DNA of 64,000 bases, taken from contig CM040118.1 in NCBI GenBank assembly GCA_022559845.1, positions 236,453,224-236,517,223 on the forward strand, given 5' to 3'. The notes under the pieces were generated by a model that was not told where the DNA came from, did no database searches, and saw only the letters and a program-made list of their open reading frames with translations. This DNA comes from Amorphophallus konjac. Lineage: Eukaryota; Streptophyta; Magnoliopsida; Alismatales; Araceae. A program made the translations under genes and the position numbers. This document shows, piece by piece, positions 22,471 to 32,296 of the stretch; the first letter of the stretch is position 1, and each line of letters begins with the position of its first letter.

Positions 22471-25131
22471 TGTAATACCCCAGATTTTTCGGATATTTTT
22501 TTTCGGTTATTTTTAGTGGGTCTCGGAGTGTATTTTGTGTTTTACACGTATTTTTCCCTGATGCGCCTTCGGAACTCTGTGCAGGATAAACCGTGGCGTT
22601 ATCTAACTCCAGGATTGTATCGGCGCATTGTGCTCCTCCCGAGGATCGCGGAGGTAATTTTTCGTAATTTTCTGAATTTCTAGAATTTTTGGGTTTTTCT
22701 ATATATATTAACCCTTTCTCTCTCTCCCCTCTCATTTCTCTCTTCCCTCCCTCTCTCTTCTCACGCTCTCTCCTCTCTCCCTCTCTCTCCGGCGGACGAC
22801 GGGGTGGAGTGCGGGCGAGGCGGAGGCGGCGCGGGCAAGGACGGGCGAGGATCGAGGCGGTGGAGGAGTGGCGATGCTCGGGGGCCCAGTCGTGAGCCAG
22901 CGAGGGTTTCGCGGTGATTTCTTCGTGGATCGGCGTCCACGGCGCGCGAAATCTTTGGTGGAGGTAGGGAGATGGACCCCCAGCTCGTGAACTTCCTTTC
23001 CCGCAAGTTTTGTAGGCCGCGGTGAGCCGAGCGGGCGTATTTGGGGATTTTTGGGACAAATCCATGTTTTAGGGCTCGTGAGCCGATCTACCGTTTCACT
23101 GCATTTCGGGCCGATCCGAGGCCGTAGATGCATGCTAGGGGCTGTTTGGGGGCTTCCCCCTTGTTTTCCCCCTCTCTCGTGGAGGTATGGGGCGTGGGAT
23201 GATTTTTGGGTCGTTTCCCGCTGTCCCGCTCTCGAGACGGTGTGACGGTCCTTCCAGTGACCGTCACAGGCTGTGACGCCCTAGGGTGGGTGCGTTACAT
23301 GCCATGACGCCCCAAGGAGGGTGCGTCACAGGGTCAAGTTTCGTGGTTAGGTCGTCGGTCGCTCTAACGGTCTTACGATAAACCGTCAGAGTGTGTGACG
23401 TGCCTGGACCTGACCGTTACATCCGTGTTTCATGATTTTGACCGATTGGGGTCCTGAGACTCTGACGCACCAGGGGTGGACCGTCAGAGCTCTGTGACGC
23501 CCTAGCTAGGGTGCGTCAGAGTTGACGTATCCCCTCTTCTAACACGCCTAGGTAGGTCCGTTAGGGGTTGTGACGCCCCGAGGGGTGTGCGTCACAACTT
23601 GTTTTGTTCTGTCTTCTAACGCGCCAGGCTTGGTCCGTTAGAGGCTGTGATGCCCCAGGGTGGGTGCGCCTCAGTCAGCGTTGCTTTCTCGTGTAACGCT
23701 CCTGTGTTGGACCGTTATAGTGCTGTGACGGTCTAGCTTTGGATCGTTACAGCTGTGATGGCCCAAAGATAGACCGCCAGGCACTGTGTTATGCCGAAGT
23801 GGTTCTTCGTGCTTACCGCGATCGTTTCGCGTTGTGTAGGTCCTTGGTCGACCCGGTTGGGACCCAGTGGCCGACCTGCGGTCTCGTGAATGACCCAGAC
23901 ACCCCGAGGGTTCTGTGTCCGTGTCTTGAGGGTGTCAGGAGGACCGTGCTACCTCGTTTAACGTGCCCGTAGGTTTGAGAGTCCAGGTGACTCCTCGTGT
24001 TCCGGGCTTCTGTGTTATGCTTGACCGAGTCACCGTGTATCGGTGCGAGTGCGGCAAGGGTTCCCCGCACGTCGTGAGTTTCTTCGGGAAGAGGTTTCCG
24101 AGTGGGCCATGAGTAAGGCCTTAGATTGCGAGTCCAGTTTCTCAGCCTAGGGCTGGAGGGTTCCCACTTTTTCCTGAGAGTGGGATTCAGTTTGGCAGCC
24201 TGTAAGCTACCTTGGGAACCGTGCTTCTGCGTTTCTGCATGGCTGGGTGCGTGGCCCGTGGACTGTGAGTCCCGTTTCTTCTACGACCATGGTCACCGTG
24301 CGACGGTGCTGGTATGTGGGACGGTCCCCGTACTTCGTCGGGTTCGGACGTTGTTTTCCGTTGACTTGAGAGTCTACTCCTTCAGTGACCCTCCACTAGT
24401 CGTAGCCTACTTACATGTTTAGTGGTCCCACCAGGGAGTGGTGGAGAGGCTACCCTGAGGACGGTTTTTAGACTGGTTTTTATCGGGCCCCACGTCTTGC
24501 AGCCAGAGTCCGGCTGAGGGGAAAACCAGTTAGAGGCCAGACCTGGGACGCGTGGTCTGTGTGTGCACACGTGGTTGGGGGTGGTTGGACCCACGCTAAC
24601 GGGCGTGACCCCAGCTAGTCACTTGCTTTGTGGTTACTTGTACGGTGTCTCAGTTCTCGCTGGGCCAGAGGGAGACACCTGAGGCGCAGACTAAGACGTC
24701 AGTGGACGCATCCGATCCTACTTATAGTGGGAGGTACTCCTGTCGAGTTGGGAGTGACAGACTGTCAGTCTCTGTGACTTCGACCTTCGGGTTTTTGGTC
24801 GTGTTGACCGTTGAGTCCAAGTTGTTTCGTCGTGACGCGTGTGTCGATTTTCGTGCCGTGAGACTGGTGCTAGTAGCTTTACCGAGGTTGCGTCTTGTTG
24901 ATGCGGGGTCCGTGACCGGGTGGTCGGGGTTGCACCTTGGACAGCGTGTCCAGGTTGGCCGTGTCCTGGGAGACATGCCTCTACGGCGGGGTTGCTGTGG
25001 GTTTTTACTTCGGTAAGTGGTACTAGTGTGGTTCGGTAGCCCCCGACCGTGAGATCGGGGTGTGTTTTCTGGTACAGTAGGAGTAGCTGTAGTGCCGAGT
25101 TTTGACCGGCCACCGGTTCGCTGTTCCTGCT
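22471..25131 (+). repeat. E2 LTR1, left part
   Basis: It starts TGTAATACCCCAGATT and is co-linear with 53813 onward. A TATA-like TATATATA (22700-22707; 54039-54046 in LTR2) is followed by a CT-rich tract, so transcription probably starts near 22735. A GC-rich segment and a hairpin array (23243-23790) follow. The last five bases, CTGCT (25127-25131), are the E3 target duplication. Open frames on the minus strand here (for example 22358-23065) recur in LTR2 with changes and show no protein-like conservation. Confidence 0.9.
23243..23790. repeat. Array of about a dozen imperfect 30-bp hairpins rich in TGACG, E2 LTR1
   Basis: Successive units have arms of the type CTGTGACGSCC and GGNSCGTCACAG, with variable 4-8-base centres. 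Some units use CTAACGCGCC / GGTCCGTTAGAG arms. I count 15 exact TGACG or CGTCA pentamers between 23240 and 23740. The array lies downstream of the predicted start, so it would be transcribed. The same array is in LTR2 at 54573-55118. Confidence 0.8.
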
Positions 25132-25286
25132 TGTGAACGACGTCACGCGGTCGAGAAACGAAATGCGGAGCGCGCGGACTCGTTTTTGTTTGCTGGAACA
25201 CAGAAATAAGAGAAAAGATAAGGGGCCACCACGGGAGATTACTCCGGCGGGGCGAGCGGGACAAATGCAATATAGCAAGATATGGG

Positions 25287-25590
25287 GGTTAAACGGCCAT
25301 AGCGGGAAGTGACTCGCCGCGGCCTCGAGAATATGAGCAGATAAGAATATAACAGAATATAGAAAGAATATAAAGAACGAGAATTTAAACGGCCATTGGG
25401 GAAGTGACTCGCCGCGGCCTCGAGAATATAAGCAGATGATATAAAAAGAAGCAGGATTCAAAGGGCCATTGCGGGAAGTGACTCGCCGCGGCCTCGAGAA
25501 TATAGCAGAATAGAGATATAATAAGATATAAAAAGAAGCAGAATTCAAACGGCCATTGCGGGAAGTGACTCGCCGCGGCCTCGAGATTAT
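25287..25590. repeat. Tandem repeat in E3 3' LTR: GGAAGTGACTCGCCGCGGCC units
   Basis: Four units of about 80-100 bp each contain an AAACGGCCATTG-like lead, the conserved core GGAAGTGACTCGCCGCGGCC followed by TCGAGA, and an A-rich spacer. The 5' LTR has six copies (48520-49010). Confidence 0.88.
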
Positions 25591-26214
25591 GATGTGATCG
25601 CTAAGGGCCAAAAGACCCCAAAATAAAGAGTGATCGCGCCTACCTCACTAGCAGGAAGTGGCGGGTTACTTTTTTCTCCCCCTTCGGCCGGCCGACGGAG
25701 AGGACTTTCTTCGGTTACCCTTGTAAAATAATAGACAGTAAATAAATGGAATTAGAAGATGGCAGTGTAGTATCAATCTCTTGCAATGAAAGTGATGAAA
25801 TCGTGGCAGGACACACACCTGGTTGGTGTGGTTTTAAACCCCTCTCGGACACGAGTAGGAGGGAAATGCAATGATGAATGAAATTATGTAAAGAGGTATG
25901 TAAAAGAAGACTCCCTTATGAAGGGAGATGGAGAATGCGGGATGATGAATGTAAAAGAACTACGAAGAAAAGGAAAGGATTGGCTTATTGGATGTGCCGA
26001 TGGCGAAATCCGGCGGAGCTTCGGCAGCGTAGGGACGACGTGAAAACGTGGTGGATGAAGATGACCTTCCTCTCGCGAGCGCAGGCACCCGAGAAGCCGG
26101 CAGAACCTCCCCCTACAAAAGACCCCACGGATTAGAAATGGCTCCGGCAGCCTCTAGGCTCCAGCAGCCTATCGGACCTCTCAAAAAGCCCCCTTCAGAC
26201 TGAGGGGGGGTCTC

Positions 26215-26222
26215 TATTTATA
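26215..26222 (-). promoter_or_regulatory. TATA box of the E3 3' LTR
   Basis: The minus strand reads TATAAATA, followed by GAGACCCCCCC. The nearest palindrome ends about 10 bases upstream. The identical site in the 5' LTR is 49631-49638, which would drive the genomic transcript. Confidence 0.75.
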
Positions 26223-26232
26223 GGGCTCCGGA

Positions 26233-26578
26233 GGATGGAGGTGTCCAGGACCCTGGACGCCTTCATCAGGGCAAAAATAATATTTTTTATTATTTTTTAT
26301 TTTTTTATTTCGAATATTTTCAAGGAGACATCCAGGCAACTGGACGCCTCCGTAAAAGCCCACCGAAGATGGAGGCGACCATGGGCCTGGACGCCTCCAT
26401 TAAATTATTTTTTTATATTTTGTTTATTATTATTATTATTATTATTTTATATTTTACATTGATGGAGGCGTCCAGCCAAGTGGACGCTTCCATGATTTTA
26501 TTATTATTTTATATATTTTTTGTGTTTTTTTGTAAATTTGAAAATTATGGAGGCGTCCAGGGGCCTGGACACCTTCAT
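26233..26578. repeat. Five palindromes GGCGTCCAG...CTGGACGCC upstream of the TATA box, E3 3' LTR
   Basis: Palindromes are near 26233-26265, 26323-26350, 26369-26399, 26461-26493 and 26547-26578, separated by AT-rich spacers. Arms are GGAGGCGTCCAG and CTGGACGCCTCC with variants; the centres differ (GACC, GCAA, GGGC, CCAAG). They lie in U3 relative to the minus-strand TATA box. Confidence 0.9.
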
Positions 26579-26845
26579 GAAGACCCCCCGGATTCTCCGA
26601 ATGGCGTCGGTAGCCGTCCGCCAGACATTCTCCTGGTTCCGGAAACTTTCGATGCGTCCGATTGGTGGTGATGTCGTCCGTATGCCGCATGATTTCCGCA
26701 ACAAGGCGGTTTCCGGATGCCGAAGGAGCGGAAGAAGACCCAAGAATAGGAAGCACTCAAGCGATTCAAAATGCGAAAGCCGCTGCGGGGCGTCACATAG
26801 TAATATGATATTTTCTCAGGAGACGTCAGGAATAGCGTGTCTACA

Positions 26846-27926
26846 GTTGCCCCGCCTTGACGTCTGCTTTGCAAGGGAGTGACACGTAATGGAATGGTAT
26901 CGAAGTGGAGTGAAATGGAGTGGGAACGGACTGATAAGTTGGTGCCAAGGTGTGATGAGACATGCTTTTGACATTACTGTTTGGAATCTTTCCTATGGTT
27001 TCAATGAGGCGACCTTGAAGAAGGTCTTTCAAATTTTGACGATTGCTTGGACGGAGATCAAATAAGGGAGGGTGAGATGTGCGCTCAGGCACGAAAATAA
27101 AGGAGACCAACTTCTAGGTGTGGAAGTACCTGGGTCGTAAACCTGCATGTTTCACCTTTGGAGAGCGGTTACCAGCCAATGTGGAAGTGCTGCGGCCAAG
27201 GTGGGTCAAACAAGGTAAAAAGTAAAGGAATATCTTAGGGTCTATCCAAACAAGGGTCTCCTTTGGAAGAGCAGCGTAGGGCCATTTCAAGGAAACTCAG
27301 TATTTCATTCGGAGTGGAATATCTCATATTTGTAAGAATTGAAGCACAACGGCTTTCACAATCGAATCACTTGAATGATCTTCCGAAATAAATTCAAAGT
27401 CCTATATGAATGCATGATGGGTTTAAAGAAAAATTAAAAAAAAACTAAAATAGAAAATAGCCAAGGATAATATTGTCAACTTGTTAAGAATGGGTCAGGA
27501 TACCCGTTCGGTGAGCTGATACTGAGCCGGGGCCCGTTTGTCCACGCACCAACTCACTGAACGGAACCGTCATCCCCACGCTACCACAAATTAACGACCT
27601 ATCCGCACAACCCAAATTCTTCCGGAATCATCACCGTTTTTGTTGAAGGGGAACTCAAACTCCAGATTCGTTCGGGTCGCAAGGTCCTTGACGCGTTCTA
27701 ATAGCGTAGATATCGTATAGTATGATGCATGACATGGTGGGACCAATTACCGAAAGGTGGGACAGTAGATGGGACAATGACGTCCGTTAGTAAAACCTGC
27801 ACATACCAGCATAGATTAAATAGTAGAGTCACAACAGAATCGTACCACAGTACAAGGAGATCCAGACAAAACTCTGACGACTGACCACTGATGTGACGTG
27901 TTCCATCCTGTAGCGTCTCTCCTTCC
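26846..27926. other. E3 3' terminal spacer and polypurine tract
   Basis: The minus strand just before the 3' LTR reads AAGGCGGGGCAAC, a weak polypurine tract. The remaining 1.05 kb up to the first antisense promoter shows no gene. Confidence 0.5.
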
Positions 27927-27932
27927 TATAAG
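27927..27932 (+). promoter_or_regulatory. TATA box of antisense gene 1 of E3
   Basis: TATAAG, in the context CCTATAAGTACC, lies 95 bases before the ATG at 28022. The second and third antisense genes show similar TATA boxes at 89-100 bases. Confidence 0.65.
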
Positions 27933-28021
27933 TACCCCCCTTAGGCTAGTTCATCCAAATGCACCAAGGAGAGCTTTGACAGCTCAGGAGCAGAAGGAGA
28001 GGAGAATCTAGGGATTTCAGG

Positions 28022-29425
28022 ATGGAAGGAGAGTCTTCCCGTGTTACGAAGAGGAGCAGGCCTAGCAGCGAGATCAGACGACTCTCCGACCTCGAGGGTC
28101 ATCTGAGTGGGACAATCCAGTCGCATATGGTAAGCTAATTCATTTCAAATTCTCCGCGTGAACCTTCTTTCACCTCTTTTCTTTTCTCTTCTTCTTTCCA
28201 GCCATATCCACTCTTCCCAGGCCCAAGGAAGTTTTCCAAACTGCCGTGGCTTTCAAAGTTGACTTCCAACATCTCCATTGGCATGGGGGCCATACTCTCG
28301 AGGTGGCATCTTCAGGGGCTCCTTATTCATGCCAAGCACTATGAGAGGATTCGCATGGACTGGGCGGCTATGGGTGCACTAGTGAAGATCTGGCATCCCC
28401 AGACCCACACTTTCATCTTCCTGACCTTCGAGGCGACCATCCTCCTCGAGGAGGTGGAACTTCTGCTCGGACTGAAGAAATTCAAGAGTGATGGGAAGGT
28501 AAAGGCTATGCGGATGCTGACAAGGGGGACTTCCGAGAGCGTCCTTGGAAGCTTCATGCCGCCCGACACAGCCAGAAAGGTCCGCACTCAAAAGGGAATT
28601 GATTTGTAAAGGCTCGCGGAATGGGTTATGGATGCCCTGAGAGGGTCACTAGATGATGACCACTTGGAAGGAATTATGAAAGGGTTCACCATTTGTCTGG
28701 CGGGTGCTCTCTTGTTTCCTTATATTGACAACATAGTGAAGGAGGACCAACTGAGTACCATCTGCGGGATTTGGAGTGGAAAGAGGGTGAGACCCGCCGT
28801 CCTTGCCTACCTTTACAGCGGCCTTACTACCTCGAGCATGGGTAAGCCTCCTTTCGGTTGCGAACTTGTTCTGAATTGCTGGATTGATTTGCACTTCAAA
28901 TTTGACCACCGTGAGGGGATGCCGACTGCTTCGAAGCTCTTCCAACAAAGCCCCCTTTATCATATAGCCGATGTGTTAGGCTTCGGTGGCACCGTGGCGA
29001 ACCGTGTTCCGTGGCTGAAGAAACGTGAAGACTGGCGGTCTCACTTTCGAACCATGACACAAAGCTTCTTCACTTGTGCACCGGCATTTCTACTCTCACT
29101 TGAACTCCTCACGAGGTCTTCTCCCGAAGTTGAACTCCAATTGATCGGCGCGACCGAGTTTATCATTTACAACGCGCATCGGTGCTGCCTCCAGAACGGC
29201 ATTCCGCGCCACTCGTTCCCACTGTTAACCGGTATCGTTCCTTTGAAGAAGAGGGAGTTGGGCGCGGAAGTGGACGCGAAGGAAACGAAGGCCATTAAAG
29301 CACCCTGGAAGACAAATATTGCGGGAAAGGTCTTAGCGCATGTAGGGGAAGCATGCGAGCTGTGGAGGGCTTATGTAACCGAACTGGGGAAGTTAAAGCC
29401 TAAAGCGCCTAAGCCCCTGATGTAG
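28022..29425 (+). pseudogene. E3 antisense gene 1: DUF7745/plant-mobile-domain-like protein
   Basis: The leader exon begins MEGESSRVTKRSR and ends near 28132 at a GTAAGC donor. After a short intron (acceptor TTCCAG near 28200) a long frame runs to 29425 with a single in-frame TAA at 28607. It contains IWHPQTHTFIFLTFEATILL followed by EEVELLLGL, typical of plant mobile domains. The later part (GALLFPYIDNIV, RPAVLAYLYSGL, CELVLNCWIDLHF) resembles the retroelement-associated DUF7745. AATAAG at about 29446 may serve polyadenylation. The function is unknown; plant mobile domains occur both in transposons and in MAIL1/MAIN host proteins involved in silencing. The single stop means the frame was recently intact. 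Confidence 0.75.
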
Positions 29426-29586
29426 CTCGCTCTGCTTTCTGATGGAATAAGATTTGGAATTGACGTTTTGGACCACCGTTCCCCTTTGTTATCATTTTTA
29501 TAATTTTTATTTTTATTTTTTCTTTTTCCTTATTTATTATGATCATATATATATATATATTTATATATATATACATTTTTTTTAAT

Positions 29587-29880
29587 GGGGGCGTCCAGGG
29601 GCCTGGACGTCCCAAACTTTTGAAATATTTTTTATTAAATTTTTTGTGTGTGGGGGCGTCCAGTAGCCTGGACGCCCCAAAGATTTTTTCATTTTTTATT
29701 TTATTAAAAATGTTTTATGAGGGCGTCCAGGCATTTGGACGCCCCAAAGATTTATTATTTTTTATTAAAAAAAAATTTTTTTTGGGGGGGCGCGTCCAGG
29801 CGATTGGATGCCCCAAAGTTTTTTATTTTTATTTTTTAAAAAAAAAAGTTTTTGGGGGCGTCCAGGCGCCTGGACGCCCC
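29587..29880. repeat. Five palindromes directly upstream of the TATA box of antisense gene 2
   Basis: Palindromes lie at 29587-29613, 29652-29678, 29719-29745, 29784-29814 and 29855-29880, each separated by 35-45 bases of AT-rich DNA. The last is a perfect 26-bp palindrome with arm GGGGCGTCCAGGC. It ends 17 bases before TATAAAAA. Confidence 0.92.
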
Positions 29881-29897
29881 AAAGAAAGGGCAGTTTC

Positions 29898-29905
29898 TAT
29901 AAAAA
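29898..29905 (+). promoter_or_regulatory. TATA box of antisense gene 2 of E3
   Basis: TATAAAAA followed by a G run lies 89 bases before the ATG at 29987. The palindrome-spacer-TATA layout matches that of the E3 LTR. Confidence 0.7.
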
Positions 29906-29986
29906 GGGGGGGCTTCACCCCTTTTTTCACTTCTATTGTTCACTCTGACGACCCATTCTACTCTGAACGACTCATTCTAGTTCCTA

Positions 29987-30492
29987 ATGGAGCAAGGAGG
30001 CCCGAGCCAGGGTGGAGAGAAGCGGAAACGACTTGCTCATCGTCCGAGGAAGTCGAGGGATCATGTAGAGGAGGCTGCCGTGGAGGAGGAGGTTGCCACC
30101 GAAGAGGAGGCGCCTCCCTTGGCCGTGGAGGGTCCTAAGGGCCCCGGCGACGCGGTGGAGGATGAGCACGACCCGGTAAGCTCTTCAGAACTTCAATTTG
30201 TTGCTTTATTAGGCATAAAATGGGGCGAGAGACAATGGTCAAAAGGAGGGGAAGGTGGGGGAAGGAGGCGTCCAGGGGCCTGGACGCCCCTGGACGCCTC
30301 CATCTTTTCTTTTTTTATTTTGTTTATATACTTTTTTAGGGTTATTATATAAACAATGAAATGAAAAATATGGAGGCATCCACATAGGTGGACGCCTTCA
30401 TGATTTTTTATTTTTTTTTATTTTTTTTATTTTTTATAAAATAAAAAGGTAAACAAGAAAGCGTCCAGTGGGCTGGAAGCCTTTAAAAAAAC

Positions 30493-30524
<32 letters not shown>

Positions 30525-31690
30525 ATATATGTACTTTTAAAATAGAAAAAAATAAATAAGTAAATATTATGTACAGTGTTGTTGTTATTATTCATGACTC
30601 TGATGTGTTCCCCTTTTTTGTGTGTTTTGTGGTGTGCAGGGCGTGATGAAGAGCTGGATCAGCTGGTCCCTGGTGGTAGCAGCGTAAGGAGACGCATTCT
30701 CGTGTTTTGACGTAAGACCCTTTTTTCTTGATGCAGGGCATGGCGAGGGCCCCGGGCTTGGCCGATGAATGGGCGAGTGCAGACGAGCCGAGCCGTGTCA
30801 GGAAGGAGAGTCGCGGTAAGTCGAAGCTCGAGGACTGGCGTATACGTCTCCCTGGACAGCAAGGGAGCGTATTGGTGCAGGACAGTGCCGACTTCCTTCA
30901 GCAGCAGAGAGAGAGTTATGTGGGACTTCCCCAAGCCAGAGATGCGCGTGACATCAACGGCTTGCGTGCCCAATTGGCAGAGGCCAGGCGACAGCTGGCC
31001 GTCACTCAACAAGAACTGTCGATCTTGGTAAGTTAAGTACTGCATTCTTTTTTTTTTATTATTTTTTTGGAGCTTAGTTGACGGCCGTTGTTTGTTTGCT
31101 CCAGCGTGTCCAGCAGACAGCGATGGTGGGAATGGCCGGCGGTGCATCTTCCAGCTTGTCGGCCCCTTTTCTTGAGATTGCCTCCCTCCGGGAGTAACTC
31201 GCCGGTGCCGTGGCCCGTGCGGCCCGGGCGGAAGAGGAGTGTGATGCCTGGGTAGCGACTGTAGCGGAGCTGCGGCGTCGTGGTGAGGAGAGGCCTTCTC
31301 CAGACATCCTGGAGTTAAGGGTCCTTCTCCAGGTGACGAGGAGAGAGGCAGAGAGAGAGAGAGAGAGAGGAGAGAAGGGCTGAGCGACAGCGAGATCAGG
31401 CCGAGAGGAAGGCCTTGGAAGCCTAGGTGAGGGAGCTCCAGCTAGGCCTTCAGGTCGTGGTGTAGAGGCTAGGAGTGATGGAGACATGCTACGAGAGAGC
31501 GCTAGAGTTCGGGGAGCGACTCCGCCAGTCTGGCCGCTTTTCTATTGGTGGTTTCTTCGCCACGCCAAGGGAGGAGCAGCGAGCCATTACCGTAGAGCAG
31601 GTGCCACGAGGCGAGGCAGATGTTGCTGCACGGGGATCCAGAAGGCTTCTGAGGGACCCTCACCTCAGGGGAGAGGAGAGGGACACCTAG
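29987..31690 (+). pseudogene. E3 antisense gene 2: mobile-domain gene with the domain deleted, coiled-coil C-terminus
   Basis: Exon 1 (MEQGGPSQGGEKRKRLAHR..., donor GTAAGC near 30175) is acidic and low-complexity. A short exon at 30640-30683 reads GVMKSWISWSLVVAA, matching SVMKSHISWELVVAA at the start of the mobile domain of gene 3. The next exon (from 30737) begins GMARAPGLADEW and matches the end of the gene 3 domain (LGLAQEWV...). The roughly 350 residues between these points in gene 3 are absent. A coiled-coil tail follows (LRAQLAEARRQLAVTQQELS; REAERERER) with a TAA near 31196 and frame changes. FSIGGFFATP near 31540 matches FRVGSFFAAP of gene 3. Confidence 0.68.
30264..30483. repeat. 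Three further palindromes in intron 1 of antisense gene 2
   Basis: Palindromes lie near 30264-30302 (with an extra half arm), 30371-30398 and 30459-30483. The last two have weaker arms. An (AT)n run follows at 30490-30532. Confidence 0.8.
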
Positions 31691-32196
31691 AGGGATGAGC
31701 ATGACGATAATGGCGAGAGTTGGCGAGCCAGTGGACCCGCCTCCTCTCTATGATTGTGGTGTCTATGACAGCTCATGTAGAATTATGAATGGAGTGATTT
31801 GATTTTCTGCTGCTTGTTTGTTCTCTTGTGCGTTCCTTCTTCCCTACACTTTTTCTCCTTTGCACTGTTCCCATGTGATGTGTTTGCCGAAACCCCGCCC
31901 AAAAATGGAGGATCGCGTTTTACTGTGACTATTTTCCACGGGAATCTGCCGTCAAAGTCAATAATGACGGCTCCAGTCCCTTTTCCTGGACGATGTTTCA
32001 AACTTTGCGGACGACTTCCAAAGCATGATAGGGTATCCCTAGATAACATAGGGAGCGGGTCGTCATATTACACCGTCTAAACAGTCACCCTGCGCGAGCG
32101 GTGAAGTGACACATAGGACCGTAGGGCAGGCGCCCTATCGCGAGGGCTATCGTTAAAGGTGACGGAGGAAATCTTGGCCCGCATTTCTCCCATTTC
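31691..32196. other. Spacer between antisense genes 2 and 3
   Basis: No gene is seen. The sequence upstream of the gene 3 TATA box lacks the palindromes found before gene 2. Confidence 0.5.
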
Positions 32197-32204
32197 TATA
32201 AATA
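32197..32204 (+). promoter_or_regulatory. TATA box of antisense gene 3 of E3
   Basis: TATAAATA in the context TTTCTATAAATACC lies 100 bases before the ATG at 32297. Confidence 0.7.
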
Positions 32205-32296
32205 CCTGTCTCTTTCGTTACTCCAGGGACATCGAGAGCCAACTTGGAGAGTACAATTCTTACGAAAGAGAAGGAACTCAGAGTTCTGAGATCGGG

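Larger units (their letters stand above)
25132..26845 (-). repeat. E3 3' LTR (1714 bp)
   Basis: Plus-strand ends are TGTGAACGACGTC and GTGTCTACA. A minus-strand TATA box lies at 26215-26222 (TATAAATA), with five palindromes upstream of it (26233-26578). An 80-100-bp tandem repeat lies downstream in R/U5 (25287-25590). It is 350 bp shorter than the partner because of fewer tandem units and a missing block present at 49780-49940 of the partner. Confidence 0.93.

Noticed and set aside
22358..23065. A 235-codon minus-strand open frame in E2 LTR1, with a similar 183-codon frame at 53853-54404
   Set aside because: It is antisense in an LTR, has low-complexity Arg/Ser content, and its edges change between the two LTRs. 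No domain is seen; it looks like a chance frame in GC-rich LTR sequence.
24718..25611. Minus-strand open frame of 297 codons crossing the E2/E3 junction
   Set aside because: It spans two unrelated elements and includes the E3 tandem repeat, which gives repeated SRPRRVTSRNG-like peptides by translation of DNA repeats.
29587..30483. The palindrome array as a CRISPR or as a microRNA precursor
   Set aside because: A plant nuclear context, AT-rich non-unique spacers and palindromic rather than direct repeats exclude CRISPR. The arms are short and the centres are only a few bases, unlike microRNA precursors.
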